From: JBDUCV01 sp040003255
Lineage (GTDB): Bacteria > Actinomycetota > Actinomycetes > Mycobacteriales > Jatrophihabitantaceae
Reading direction: 5' to 3'
Assembly (NCBI GenBank): GCA_040003255.1
Contig: JBDUCV010000106.1
Span: forward strand, 1-5,436
Length of the DNA stretch: 5,436 nucleotides
The position numbers and the translations under genes were made by a program. This document shows, one piece after another, positions 1 to 5,436 of the stretch. The notes below the pieces were generated by a model. It was not told where the DNA came from. It saw only the letters and a list, made by a program, of their open reading frames with translations, and searched no databases. Positions within the stretch are counted from its first letter, which is position 1. Every line of letters starts with the position of its first letter.

Positions 1-125
1 TCGGCGAGCGGCTGTTCCTCGCCGAGAAGACGGTGAAGAACTACGTCTCCGGGCTTCTGTCCAAGCTCGGCATGGAGCGGCGCACCCAAGCTGCCGTCTA
101 CGGCGCCGACATCCGACGCACCTAG
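1..125 (+). CDS. C-terminal end of a DosR/DevR-like NarL/LuxR-family response regulator (5' cut by window edge)
   Basis: Reading from base 3 gives 40 residues and a TAG stop at 123-125. They form the end of a GerE/LuxR helix-turn-helix domain: a recognition helix (AEKTVKNYVS) and then LLSKLGMERRTQAAVY. From memory of the family this is almost the same as the end of mycobacterial DosR. It keeps the residues matching the DosR DNA contacts Lys179, Lys182 and Asn183, and the Thr of RRTQAA matching DosR Thr198. DosR-type regulators are phosphorylated by oxygen- and redox-sensing kinases and switch on dormancy genes. The receiver domain lies outside the window, so the gene may be full length or broken upstream. 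The tail after the last helix is shorter than in M. tuberculosis DosR. It ends directly against a narJ relic, and a DosR-box-like site lies downstream at 2252-2271. The family is clear; that it works as DosR is inferred. Confidence 0.85.
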   Translation, partial: GERLFLAEKTVKNYVSGLLSKLGMERRTQAAVYGADIRRT

Positions 126-569
126 GGGCTCACCCGTGACTACGTCGAAACCTTCGATTTGCGTCGACGCTGCTGCCTCTACCTGAGCTACTACGCCCAC
201 GGCGACACCCGCAAACGTGGCATGGCCTTGCTCCGATTCACCCACGCCTACCGGGAGGCAGGGATCACCCTGGTCGGTGGCGAGCTGCCGGATCACCTCG
301 GCCTGGTCTGTGAGGTCGCGGCGCGGGACTGGGCGACCGGCCTGATGTTGCTGCGCGAGAACCGCGCCGGCGTCGAGCTGCTGCGCATCGCCCTGGACGA
401 AGCCGCCTCGCCCTACGTCGACGTGCTCGACACGATCCGAGCTGTCCTTCCCGAGCCCGCGCCGCGTGACCTGGAGCGAGCGATGGAGTTGGCCCGCTCC
501 GGGCCGCCGGCCGAGGAGGTCGGCCTCGAACCGTTCGCCCCGCCGGAGTACATGGGTACCCGCAGGTGA
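126..569 (+). pseudogene. narJ: 5'-truncated narJ, nitrate reductase molybdenum-cofactor assembly chaperone
   Basis: NarJ is the cytoplasmic chaperone that holds apo-NarGH while the molybdenum cofactor is inserted and helps it attach to NarI. The open frame matches the middle and end of actinobacterial NarJ: YVETFDLRRRCCLYLSYY, then HGDTRKRGMALLRF, a central ELPDHLGLVCEVAA helix, and the typical end GPPAEEVGLEPFAPPEYM. Homology begins at about 129-141, directly after the regulator's stop codon, which lies in the same frame. About 65-80 N-terminal residues expected in a NarJ of roughly 200-240 aa are therefore missing. The only nearby start is TTG at 159, inside the conserved core, with no convincing ribosome binding site. 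The frame is otherwise intact for about 146 codons and its TGA overlaps the narI GTG start, the normal narJ-narI arrangement. Identity is confident; loss of function is inferred from the missing N-terminus and the damaged narI. Confidence 0.85.
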
Positions 570-1348
570 AGACGTTCTTGTGGATCATCGTTGCCTATCT
601 GGCCATCGCCATCTTCGTCGGCGGCCACATCTGGCGTTACCGGTACGACACGTTCGGCTGGACGACTCGATCCAGCCAGCTGTACGAGAGCCGACTCTTA
701 CGGCTGGGCTCCCCGCGGTTCCTTCGGCATCCTGCTGGTGATCCTCGGCCATGTCGGCGGCATCCTGATACCGGAGTCCGTCACCGGCGCCGCGGGCATC
801 TCCGAGACGATGTATCACGCTGCGGCCCTCACGCTCGGCGCAGTCTCCGGGTTCATGACCCTGACCGGCGTCGCGATCCTCATCTACCGCCGTCGCACCA
901 CCGGCTCGGTATTCTCGGCGACCACCCGTAACGACAAGGGCACGTACGTGCTTCTGGTCGCCACGCTCGTCGCCGGACTCGCCACCACCGCCCTCGGAAC
1001 GTCACGGGACATCCACACGACTACCGGCTTACGGTGGCGCCTTACTTCCGATCGATTTTCTACTTTCACCCCGACGTCGACTTGATGGCGCGGGCACCGA
1101 TCGGGTTCCAGATCCACGTCATGCTTGCCTGGGTGCTGTCCGCCGCGTGGCCCTTCACCCGGCTGGTGCACGTATTCTCCGCACCGGTCGGTTACCTGAC
1201 TCGCCCGTACATCGTCTACCGGTCGCGCGCTGTCGGGCCCGGCGGGCGTCCACCGCGTCGCGGCTGGGAGCCCGTCGCCACTCCGCACGACCGCAAGAAC
1301 GGCACTGATGACGCGGAGACTCCCTCGCGCGGGAGTCCGCGGCCATAG
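566..1348 (+). pseudogene. narI: narI, respiratory nitrate reductase gamma subunit (membrane cytochrome b), with two frameshifts
   Basis: NarI is the di-haem membrane subunit that oxidises quinol and passes electrons to NarH and NarG. The GTG start at 566 overlaps the narJ stop and gives a good N-terminus (MKTFLWIIVAYLAIAIFVGG, first membrane helix) up to LRLGSP. At about 722 the frame breaks. The expected Phe-His-Phe-Gly is written ttc-c-ttc-ggc, two bases short. Homology resumes from 723 in another frame (FGILLVILGHVGGILIPES, MYHAAALTLG, RNDKGTYVLLVATLVAG) to Asp-Ile at 1008-1013. An extra CA at 1014-1015 then restores the first frame, giving HDYRLTVAPYFRSIFYF, the FQIHVM and PFTRLVHVFSAPVGYLTRPY segments with two haem histidines, and a stop at 1346-1348. 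Unshifted translation ends at 929-931. The conceptual length, about 260 aa, suits the family. The lost His codon corresponds to E. coli NarI His56. Sequencing error is possible, but the truncated narJ favours real decay. Confidence 0.88.
1318..1337 (+). terminator. hairpin at the 3' end of narI, possible terminator
   Basis: GACTCCC (1318-1324) and GGGAGTC (1331-1337) form a perfect 7-bp stem around a 6-nt loop. It can be lengthened by GCG (1313-1315) pairing with CGC (1338-1340) across a 2-nt bulge. It overlaps the last codons of narI and has no T-run after it, so it could be a U-less actinobacterial-type terminator or simply GC-rich coding sequence. Confidence 0.35.
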
Positions 1349-1358
1349 CCACGTGAGC

Positions 1359-1376
1359 CGATGCTGCTGTGCATCG
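1359..1376. terminator. small hairpin between convergent narI and cupin genes, possible bidirectional terminator
   Basis: CGATGC (1359-1364) and GCATCG (1371-1376) are perfect inverted copies around a 6-nt loop. They lie in the 52-bp gap between the narI stop and the stop of the opposing cupin gene, where a shared terminator would be expected. There is no T-run on either side and the stem is short, so this is tentative. Confidence 0.3.
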
Positions 1377-1400
1377 CGACCCCTAACCGTGAATCGATTG

Positions 1401-1733
1401 TTAGCCGTGCTTGGCCACGGTAAGCAGTACCGCAGCGGTCTCGAGCGCCTCGAGGGTGTGCCGCGAGTCAGGCACCATGAGAAGGTCTCCTGGCGAACCT
1501 TCCCAGGAATTGTTGCCAGCACTGAGCCGAACGCGCCCCTTCAGGACGTGGACGGTCGCTTCGCCTGGATTTTCGTGCTCGTCAAGCATCCGGCCGGCGG
1601 CCAAAGCGATCAGCGTTTGGCGCAGCACGTGCTCGTGGCCGCCGTAGACGGTGTGGGAGCTGCGCCCGCTCGACGCATTCTTCGCGAGGTCAACGTGCTG
1701 ACGCACGAGGGCTGTCAACGAGAACTTCTCCAT
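1401..1733 (-). CDS. small single-domain cupin protein
   Basis: This gene encodes 110 aa of a cupin (small beta-barrel) protein. Residues 31-50 (GGHEHVLRQT, LIALAAGRML) lead into cupin motif 1 at about 51-66 (DEHENPGEAT then VHVLKG), and motif 2 follows at about 82-95 (GDLLMVPDSRHTLE). Likely metal ligands are His53, Glu58 and His92. The second histidine of the usual HxH is Asn55, so metal binding may be altered. Such proteins are common in actinobacteria as stand-alone sensors, small enzymes or unknowns; no substrate can be named. I chose the ATG at 1731-1733 because GAGAGG lies 6 nt upstream and homology begins at MEKFSLTALV. The frame stays open upstream to a TTG at 1814, but that stretch is basic low-complexity sequence without a clear ribosome binding site. 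The gene converges on the narI relic and is divergent from the acetyltransferase-synthetase gene, from which 570 bp separates it. Confidence 0.8.
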   Translation of the reverse strand: MEKFSLTALVRQHVDLAKNASSGRSSHTVYGGHEHVLRQTLIALAAGRMLDEHENPGEATVHVLKGRVRLSAGNNSWEGSPGDLLMVPDSRHTLEALETAAVLLTVAKHG

Positions 1734-1739
1734 CTCGAG

Positions 1740-1745
1740 CCTCTC
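1740..1745 (-). promoter_or_regulatory. ribosome binding site of the cupin gene
   Basis: The minus strand reads GAGAGG six bases before the ATG at 1733-1731. This strong purine-rich site decides the start codon against the upstream TTG at 1814. Confidence 0.6.
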
Positions 1746-1827
1746 TTTCGCAAATTCCAGATGGGCTCCGATTCGCCGTCGGCGAGCCGCTGCAGCAGGA
1801 AGAACGACGATCAACGATTACCCAGTA

Positions 1828-2132
1828 CTAGGCGAGCTCGAACGCAACGCGGCCAAAAGCGCCGCTGGCGCCCATTCCTCGAGCACGGCCTGGGTAAGGG
1901 CACCTACTGTTCCTCCCCCAGGAGCAAGTGCTCGAGCATGGCGAGCGACTTCTTCGCCAACCCGCTGGCGTTGGATCCACGCTACCTGTTCGCAGGATCG
2001 ATGTCCCGACGCTCAGGTCTCGCCGGTGCGTGCCCGTCGAGGACGGAGGGTGACTCGCAACGAACCCGTTAGGTACACGCTCGATATCGGCCCTCCCGCG
2101 TACCAACGCAATGTTGAGCAGGACCGCAAGAT
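1828..2132 (-). pseudogene. possible decayed N-terminal fragment of a Vms1/baeRF (Rv2629-like) family gene
   Basis: No intact gene lies in 1734-2303, but the minus strand carries a broken protein-like signal. From about 2132 one frame gives ILRSCSTLRWY then GGPISSVYLTGS. It meets a TGA at 2015-2013 and continues EQVAWIQRQ, then GGGTVGALTQAVL to about 1881. A neighbouring frame then gives GASGAFGRVAFELA and a TAG at 1830-1828. The order resembles the start of actinobacterial Vms1/baeRF-type proteins such as M. tuberculosis Rv2629, a DosR-regulon member: a GPxxSVYL strand, a Trp/Arg-rich helix, an L..AL..AV helix, then a G..GR.LFA-like strand. The stretch between SVYL and the AV helix is about 20 residues longer than in Rv2629. 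The match is from memory and needs one stop and one frameshift, so it is only a hypothesis. The rest of the region shows nothing convincing apart from the sites listed separately. Confidence 0.22.
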
Positions 2133-2202
2133 CCGGTTCGACGGGTTGCGCCATACGCGTGGTGCACGGTGTCGCTGCCCGCCTTCCGATGGGCGATCAT
2201 GC

Positions 2203-2217
2203 ATCCCGGGTCGGGAT
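2203..2217. repeat. short inverted repeat, possible operator
   Basis: ATCCCG (2203-2208) and CGGGAT (2212-2217) are perfect inverted copies with a 3-nt centre. They lie about 87 bp before the start of the acetyltransferase-synthetase gene. The geometry suits a small dimeric regulator site, but chance is a real alternative at this GC content. Confidence 0.25.
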
Positions 2218-2251
2218 ACCTGGACGCAAGAGCCGACGGTGGCCTGCTCAG

Positions 2252-2271
2252 CTCGGGCCGTTAGGCCCTGT
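2252..2271. promoter_or_regulatory. candidate DosR-type operator (DosR box) upstream of the acetyltransferase-synthetase gene
   Basis: Against the mycobacterial DosR consensus TTSGGGACTWWAGTCCCSAA, the bases here read ctcgggccgttaggccctgt from 2252 or 2253 on, with 13 of 20 positions agreeing. Both GGG/CCC arms, the inner C and G at symmetric positions 8 and 13, and the central TT are kept. GGGCC-GTTA-GGCCC is also a perfect inverted repeat. The site is centred about 42 bp before the ATG at 2304. DosR sites often sit near -41 from the transcription start, so transcription could begin at or near the ATG. A weak -10-like CAGGCT lies at 2292-2297. The match was made by eye, but a regulator with DosR-like DNA-contact residues is encoded in this window. 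Confidence 0.45.
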
Positions 2272-2303
2272 TGGCCGGCCTGCCTGACAGACAGGCTGTG
2301 AAG

Positions 2304-5018
2304 ATGTCGACGCTAGAGCTGGATTGGAAGGGAGTTGATGCGATCCGCTCCGATGGCGGCCTCGTTCACATCCGGACGGTTGCCACGAGTGATCTGGGCG
2401 GTTTGCGGGCCCTACAGGCACGCGCGTCGGACAGGTCCATTTACCTGCGGTTCTTCAGCCTCAGCCGGGAGGCGGCGGACCACTACCTCGACAAGCTGGT
2501 GCAGGCGGGTAGCCGAACACACCAAGCGCTGGTGGCTTGCGTGCGTGACGAGATCGTCGGCGTGGCGGCGTTTGAGGGACTCACTGACAGCTCGGCCGAG
2601 ATGGCATTGCTCATCGCCGACGACAGGCAGCACGAGGGGATTGGCACTCTGCTGCTCGAGCATCTGGCCAGCGTCGCCCGGCATGTCGGCATCCGGAGGT
2701 TCGTCGCCGACGTGCTCGCCGAGAATATCGCGATGATCCAGGTTCTGCGCGACATCGGTTTCGAGACCCATATGACGCTTGACCACGGAACCTTTCGGGT
2801 CGTCTTCGACTTGGAGCCGGCGGATGAGATCGTTGCCGCGCTCGGGAATCGGGAACGCGCCGCCGATGTCGCGAGCCTTCGCCCGCTGGTCGCGCCGCGA
2901 TCGATCGCTGTCATAGGTGCGAGCAATCGCTCGGGATCAGTTGGACACCAGGTTCTCGGCAACATTATGCGTGGCGGTTTCACGGGCTCTGTGACTGCGG
3001 TGAATCCACACCACACGTCGCTTCTCGGTGTGCCGTCGGTTCCCTCCCCCGCCGAGTTGCTCATCGCTCCGGACCTGGCGATCATCGCAGTGCCTGCCGC
3101 CAGCGTCCCGGCAGTAGTGCGAGCCTGCGGCGAGCGCGGCGCGCGCGCGGTACTGCTGCTCAGCGCAGGCTTCGGCGAGGTAGGCGGCCGGGGCAAGGCA
3201 CTGCAGGACGAGGTGCTCGCGATTGCGCGGGAGTACAGCATGCGCATGGTAGGCCCGAACTGTGTCGGCGTCGTCAATACCGACCCGGCCGTTCGCCTGG
3301 ACGCCACCTTTGCCGTGTTACCGAAGCAGAGCGGCAGCCTCGGCTTGCTGTCACAGTCAGGTGCCTTCGGCATCGCGTTCCTCACCGCAGCGGCGCGACG
3401 CGGACTTGGCGTGTCGCAGTTCGTCTCCGTCGGCAACAAGGCCGACGTCAGTGGGAACGATCTGCTGCTGTCCTGGGAAGGCGACCCGCGCACGCGGGTC
3501 ATCGCCCTGTATCTGGAATCGATCGGCGACGCACGCACGTTTGTGCGCATCGCCCGCCGCGTCGCGCACCACAAGCCCATCCTCGCGATCAAATCCGGAC
3601 GCACCTCTGCCGGACGGCGCGCGGGACAGTCCCACACAGCCGCTGCCGCTTCGTCTGAAGTCGTCGTCGAGGCGATGTTCGCCGAAGCCGGCGTGCTGCG
3701 CGTAGCCACGATGCAGGAGATGCTCGACGCGGCGCGTGTGCTCACCGACCAGCCGCTTCCCGCGGGTCCGCGCGTGGCGATTATCGGCAACTCCGGAGGC
3801 CCAGGCATTCTCGCCGCCGACGCGGTCGCGCTGGCCGCCCTGCAGGTCGTCGAACTCGGCGCTACCACCCAGGAACGGGTGCGGCACGCCGTGCCGTCTG
3901 CGGCGTCGACCCAGAACCCGCTCGATCTCGGAGCCGGCGCTCAGCCTGATGAGGTGGGCGCCGCCCTGCGTGTGCTGCTCGAGGCCGACGAAGTCGATGC
4001 TGTCTTGACAGTCTTCACCGAGATCGCCGTCGCCGACCACGATGCCATCCTGGCCGCCACCGTTTCGGCTGCGGGGACATCTGACAAACCGCTGATCGCC
4101 ACCCAGGTCGGAGGTATTGAGCGCTCGCTCCCGATCGCCGGGTCGACGAGGTCGGTACCGGTATTCACCTTTTCTGAGCCAGCCGCGGCAGCTCTCGGTG
4201 TCGCCCACCGCTACGCGCGGATCCGTGCCGAGCGGCCCGTGTCGGTGGCCCGGCCGGCTGACGTTGACGTGATCCCTGCCAAGGAGCTGGTCGAGCAGGC
4301 GCTGGCGTCCCGCACCGAGTGGCTGGAGCCGGAGGATGTCGCCCGGCTGCTCATTCACTACGGCATACCTGTCTGCCCGCAGCGCGTGGTCCGCGGCGCC
4401 GACGACGCAGCGCAGGCCGCCGCGGAACTCGGTTATCCGGTCGCGCTGAAGGTGTCCGGCCCGGGCGTAGTTCACAAGACGGACGTCGGCGGGGTCCGCC
4501 TGGGCATACGCGACGTAGCGGAACTGCGCCAGGCCGTCGCCAACCTCACCGCTGCAGTCCCCAGTGCGTCCGGACTCATCGTCCAACCGATGGTGGCCGG
4601 CGGAACGGAAGTCATCATCGGTGCCGTGCAGGACGCGCAATTCGGACCACTCGTCATGCTCGGAGCCGGCGGGGTCCTTGCCGACATCGTCGATGACCGG
4701 GTGTTCCGGCTGGCACCTCTCGCCGCAGACCATGCCGGCGCGATGATCGCCGGCCTTCGGCTCGGGCGGCTGCTCGACGGGTACCGCGGGCGCCCCGTGG
4801 TCTCGCGTGCGGCGCTGCGGGATGTGCTCGTGCGGGTGGCTGCGCTCGCCGACGATCTACCCGGGATCGCGGAGTTGGACCTGAATCCGCTGGTCTGCAA
4901 CGTCGACGGGGTACTCGTCGTGGATGCACGAATCCGCGTCAGTCCACCGGCTCACGTCGGCGATCCGCTTGTTCGTCAGCTTCACCGTGCCGTTCCCGAT
5001 GAGAGGAAGAAATCGTGA
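2304..5018 (+). CDS. GNAT acetyltransferase fused to ADP-forming acyl-CoA synthetase (Pat-type protein acetyltransferase / acetate-CoA ligase family)
   Basis: The gene encodes a 904-aa cytoplasmic protein. Residues about 20-170 form a GNAT domain with the acetyl-CoA loop QHEGIG (109-114) and a candidate catalytic Glu99. Residues about 192-320 are a CoA-binding Rossmann domain (SIAVIGASNRSGSVG; MVGPNC). Residues about 340-640 are two succinyl-CoA-ligase-like domains (LLSQSGAFG; IIGNSGGPG), with YLE at 403-405 and SHTAAA at 443-448 carrying His444, the phosphorylated histidine of ADP-forming synthetases. Residues about 670-880 are an ATP-grasp domain (ALKVSGPGVVHKTDVGG; ELDLNPL). The family makes acyl-CoA plus ADP or the reverse, or acetylates lysines of enzymes such as acyl-CoA synthetases. 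An N-terminal GNAT is the arrangement of Streptomyces lividans PatA; enterobacterial Pat has it C-terminal. I prefer the ATG at 2304, with AGG 8 nt upstream or possibly a leaderless start. GTG 2298 and TTG 2271 are in frame but less likely. It overlaps the stress-protein gene. Substrate unknown. Confidence 0.92.
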   Translation: MSTLELDWKGVDAIRSDGGLVHIRTVATSDLGGLRALQARASDRSIYLRFFSLSREAADHYLDKLVQAGSRTHQALVACVRDEIVGVAAFEGLTDSSAEMALLIADDRQHEGIGTLLLEHLASVARHVGIRRFVADVLAENIAMIQVLRDIGFETHMTLDHGTFRVVFDLEPADEIVAALGNRERAADVASLRPLVAPRSIAVIGASNRSGSVGHQVLGNIMRGGFTGSVTAVNPHHTSLLGVPSVPSPAELLIAPDLAIIAVPAASVPAVVRACGERGARAVLLLSAGFGEVGGRGKALQDEVLAIAREYSMRMVGPNCVGVVNTDPAVRLDATFAVLPKQSGSLGLLSQSGAFGIAFLTAAARRGLGVSQFVSVGNKADVSGNDLLLSWEGDPRTRVIALYLESIGDARTFVRIARRVAHHKPILAIKSGRTSAGRRAGQSHTAAAASSEVVVEAMFAEAGVLRVATMQEMLDAARVLTDQPLPAGPRVAIIGNSGGPGILAADAVALAALQVVELGATTQERVRHAVPSAASTQNPLDLGAGAQPDEVGAALRVLLEADEVDAVLTVFTEIAVADHDAILAATVSAAGTSDKPLIATQVGGIERSLPIAGSTRSVPVFTFSEPAAAALGVAHRYARIRAERPVSVARPADVDVIPAKELVEQALASRTEWLEPEDVARLLIHYGIPVCPQRVVRGADDAAQAAAELGYPVALKVSGPGVVHKTDVGGVRLGIRDVAELRQAVANLTAAVPSASGLIVQPMVAGGTEVIIGAVQDAQFGPLVMLGAGGVLADIVDDRVFRLAPLAADHAGAMIAGLRLGRLLDGYRGRPVVSRAALRDVLVRVAALADDLPGIAELDLNPLVCNVDGVLVVDARIRVSPPAHVGDPLVRQLHRAVPDERKKS
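5003..5007 (+). promoter_or_regulatory. ribosome binding site of the universal stress protein gene
   Basis: GAGGA, inside the purine run AGAGGAAGAAA, ends 7 nt before the GTG at 5015. It lies within the last codons of the preceding gene and fixes the GTG as the start, so the downstream gene can be translated by re-initiation or from its own site. Confidence 0.6.
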
Positions 5019-5436
5019 CAACTAACCACTCACCGGTTGTTGTCGGTGTCGACGATTCGCCGGGTGCCGACGCGGCACTGGGCTGGGCACTTGCCGAGGC
5101 GCGCTCGCGAGGAGTGTCGGCCCGGCTGGTCTACGGGTTCGGTCGGGACCTGACCTACGGTTCGATGATGATCTACGGCAACCTTCCGGTTCCCGAGCTC
5201 CCTCACGTCAAGGCCGTTGCACGACGCCTGCTGGCAGCCGCGGCCACCCGTGCCCAGAAACTCGCGCCGGATGGGGTCGTCACCACGCACGCCTACGACG
5301 ACGACGCGGTTCCCGCCCTTCTCGAGGAGTCCGAGCACGCGTCCACGGTGGTTCTCGGCTCGCGCCGTCTCGGTGCCATCGGCTCGGCGATACTTGGCTC
5401 GGTGGGCGCGGCCGTGTCGGCTAGGGCCGCATGCCC
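5015..5436 (+). CDS. universal stress protein (UspA family), 3' end cut by window edge
   Basis: The 140 codons present form one complete-looking Usp domain. It has a first strand with a nucleotide-binding aspartate (VVVGVDDS, Asp13), the helix ADAALGWALAEA, and a C-terminal nucleotide loop at 114-129 (LGSRRLGAIGSAILGS) followed by VGAAVSARAACP. Usp proteins bind ATP or AMP and act in stress survival and growth arrest; in mycobacteria several belong to the DosR regulon. The ATP motif G-x2-G-x9-G-S has Arg118 in place of the second glycine. Actinobacterial Usps often carry two domains in about 290 aa, and no stop is reached, so a second domain may lie beyond the window. The GTG start overlaps the preceding TGA by 4 bp, indicating translational coupling with the acetyltransferase-synthetase. 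Family certain, exact role unknown. Confidence 0.9.
   Translation, partial: MTTNHSPVVVGVDDSPGADAALGWALAEARSRGVSARLVYGFGRDLTYGSMMIYGNLPVPELPHVKAVARRLLAAAATRAQKLAPDGVVTTHAYDDDAVPALLEESEHASTVVLGSRRLGAIGSAILGSVGAAVSARAAC

Noticed and set aside
884..1522. 212-codon minus-strand open frame over narI and the cupin 3' end
   Set aside because: It is antisense to a clear NarI coding signal and has Arg/Pro-rich translation without motifs.
1308..2072. 254-codon plus-strand open frame across the cupin gene and the gap
   Set aside because: It lies antisense to the cupin gene, which has real family motifs and a ribosome binding site. Its own translation shows no recognisable domain, and long antisense frames are expected at this GC content.
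2282..2296. Inverted repeat GCCTG-ACAGA-CAGGC just before the ATG at 2304, as a riboswitch or start-blocking hairpin
   Set aside because: It is only a 5-bp stem and would lie upstream of the transcript if the mRNA starts near 2304. No riboswitch-like conserved core is visible.
2026..2301. 91-codon plus-strand open frame ahead of the acetyltransferase-synthetase gene
   Set aside because: It has no ribosome binding site, no known motif and Arg/Cys-rich composition, and it runs through the DosR-like box. Better explained as chance.
2483..3868. 461-codon minus-strand open frame inside the acetyltransferase-synthetase gene
   Set aside because: The product is Ser/Arg/Thr/Ala-rich with no motif, opposite a gene whose domains are all recognisable. 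It is a GC-driven shadow, as is the similar minus-strand frame at 3357-4733.

Overview
The window looks like a chromosomal segment of a high-GC actinobacterium. Codon third positions are strongly G/C, GTG starts and 4-bp GTGA gene overlaps are used, and the gene content resembles the hypoxia/dormancy (DosR-type) regions of mycobacteria and related actinomycetes. The species cannot be named from the sequence.

Layout. Positions 1-125 hold the last 41 codons of a NarL/LuxR-family response regulator very similar to the DNA-binding end of DosR/DevR. It is followed at once by relics of a respiratory nitrate reductase operon. These are a narJ lacking its 5' third (about 126-569) and, overlapping it by GTGA, a narI (566-1348) disrupted by a 2-nt deletion and a later 2-nt insertion. 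The deletion falls on the codon for a haem-ligand histidine. No narG or narH is visible, so a deletion probably joined the regulator gene to the interior of narJ. Two hairpins (1318-1337 and 1359-1376) lie where this block meets a small minus-strand cupin gene (1401-1733). Positions 1734-2303 (570 bp) hold no intact gene. They contain a possible minus-strand relic of a Vms1/baeRF-like gene, an inverted repeat (2203-2217) and a good match to a DosR box (2252-2271).

The main intact gene (2304-5018, 904 aa) is a fusion of an N-terminal GNAT acetyltransferase with a complete ADP-forming acyl-CoA synthetase. This is the layout of actinobacterial Pat-type protein acetyltransferases. It overlaps by GTGA a universal stress protein gene (5015 onward) that runs off the window. 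Those two genes look like one translationally coupled operon, plausibly switched on by a DosR-like regulator at the box just upstream.

How it fits together (inference): a dormancy or low-oxygen module in which a DosR-type regulator controls an acyl-CoA/acetylation enzyme and a stress protein, beside a nitrate respiration operon that has decayed. I see no tRNA, rRNA, CRISPR array, insertion sequence or phage gene.
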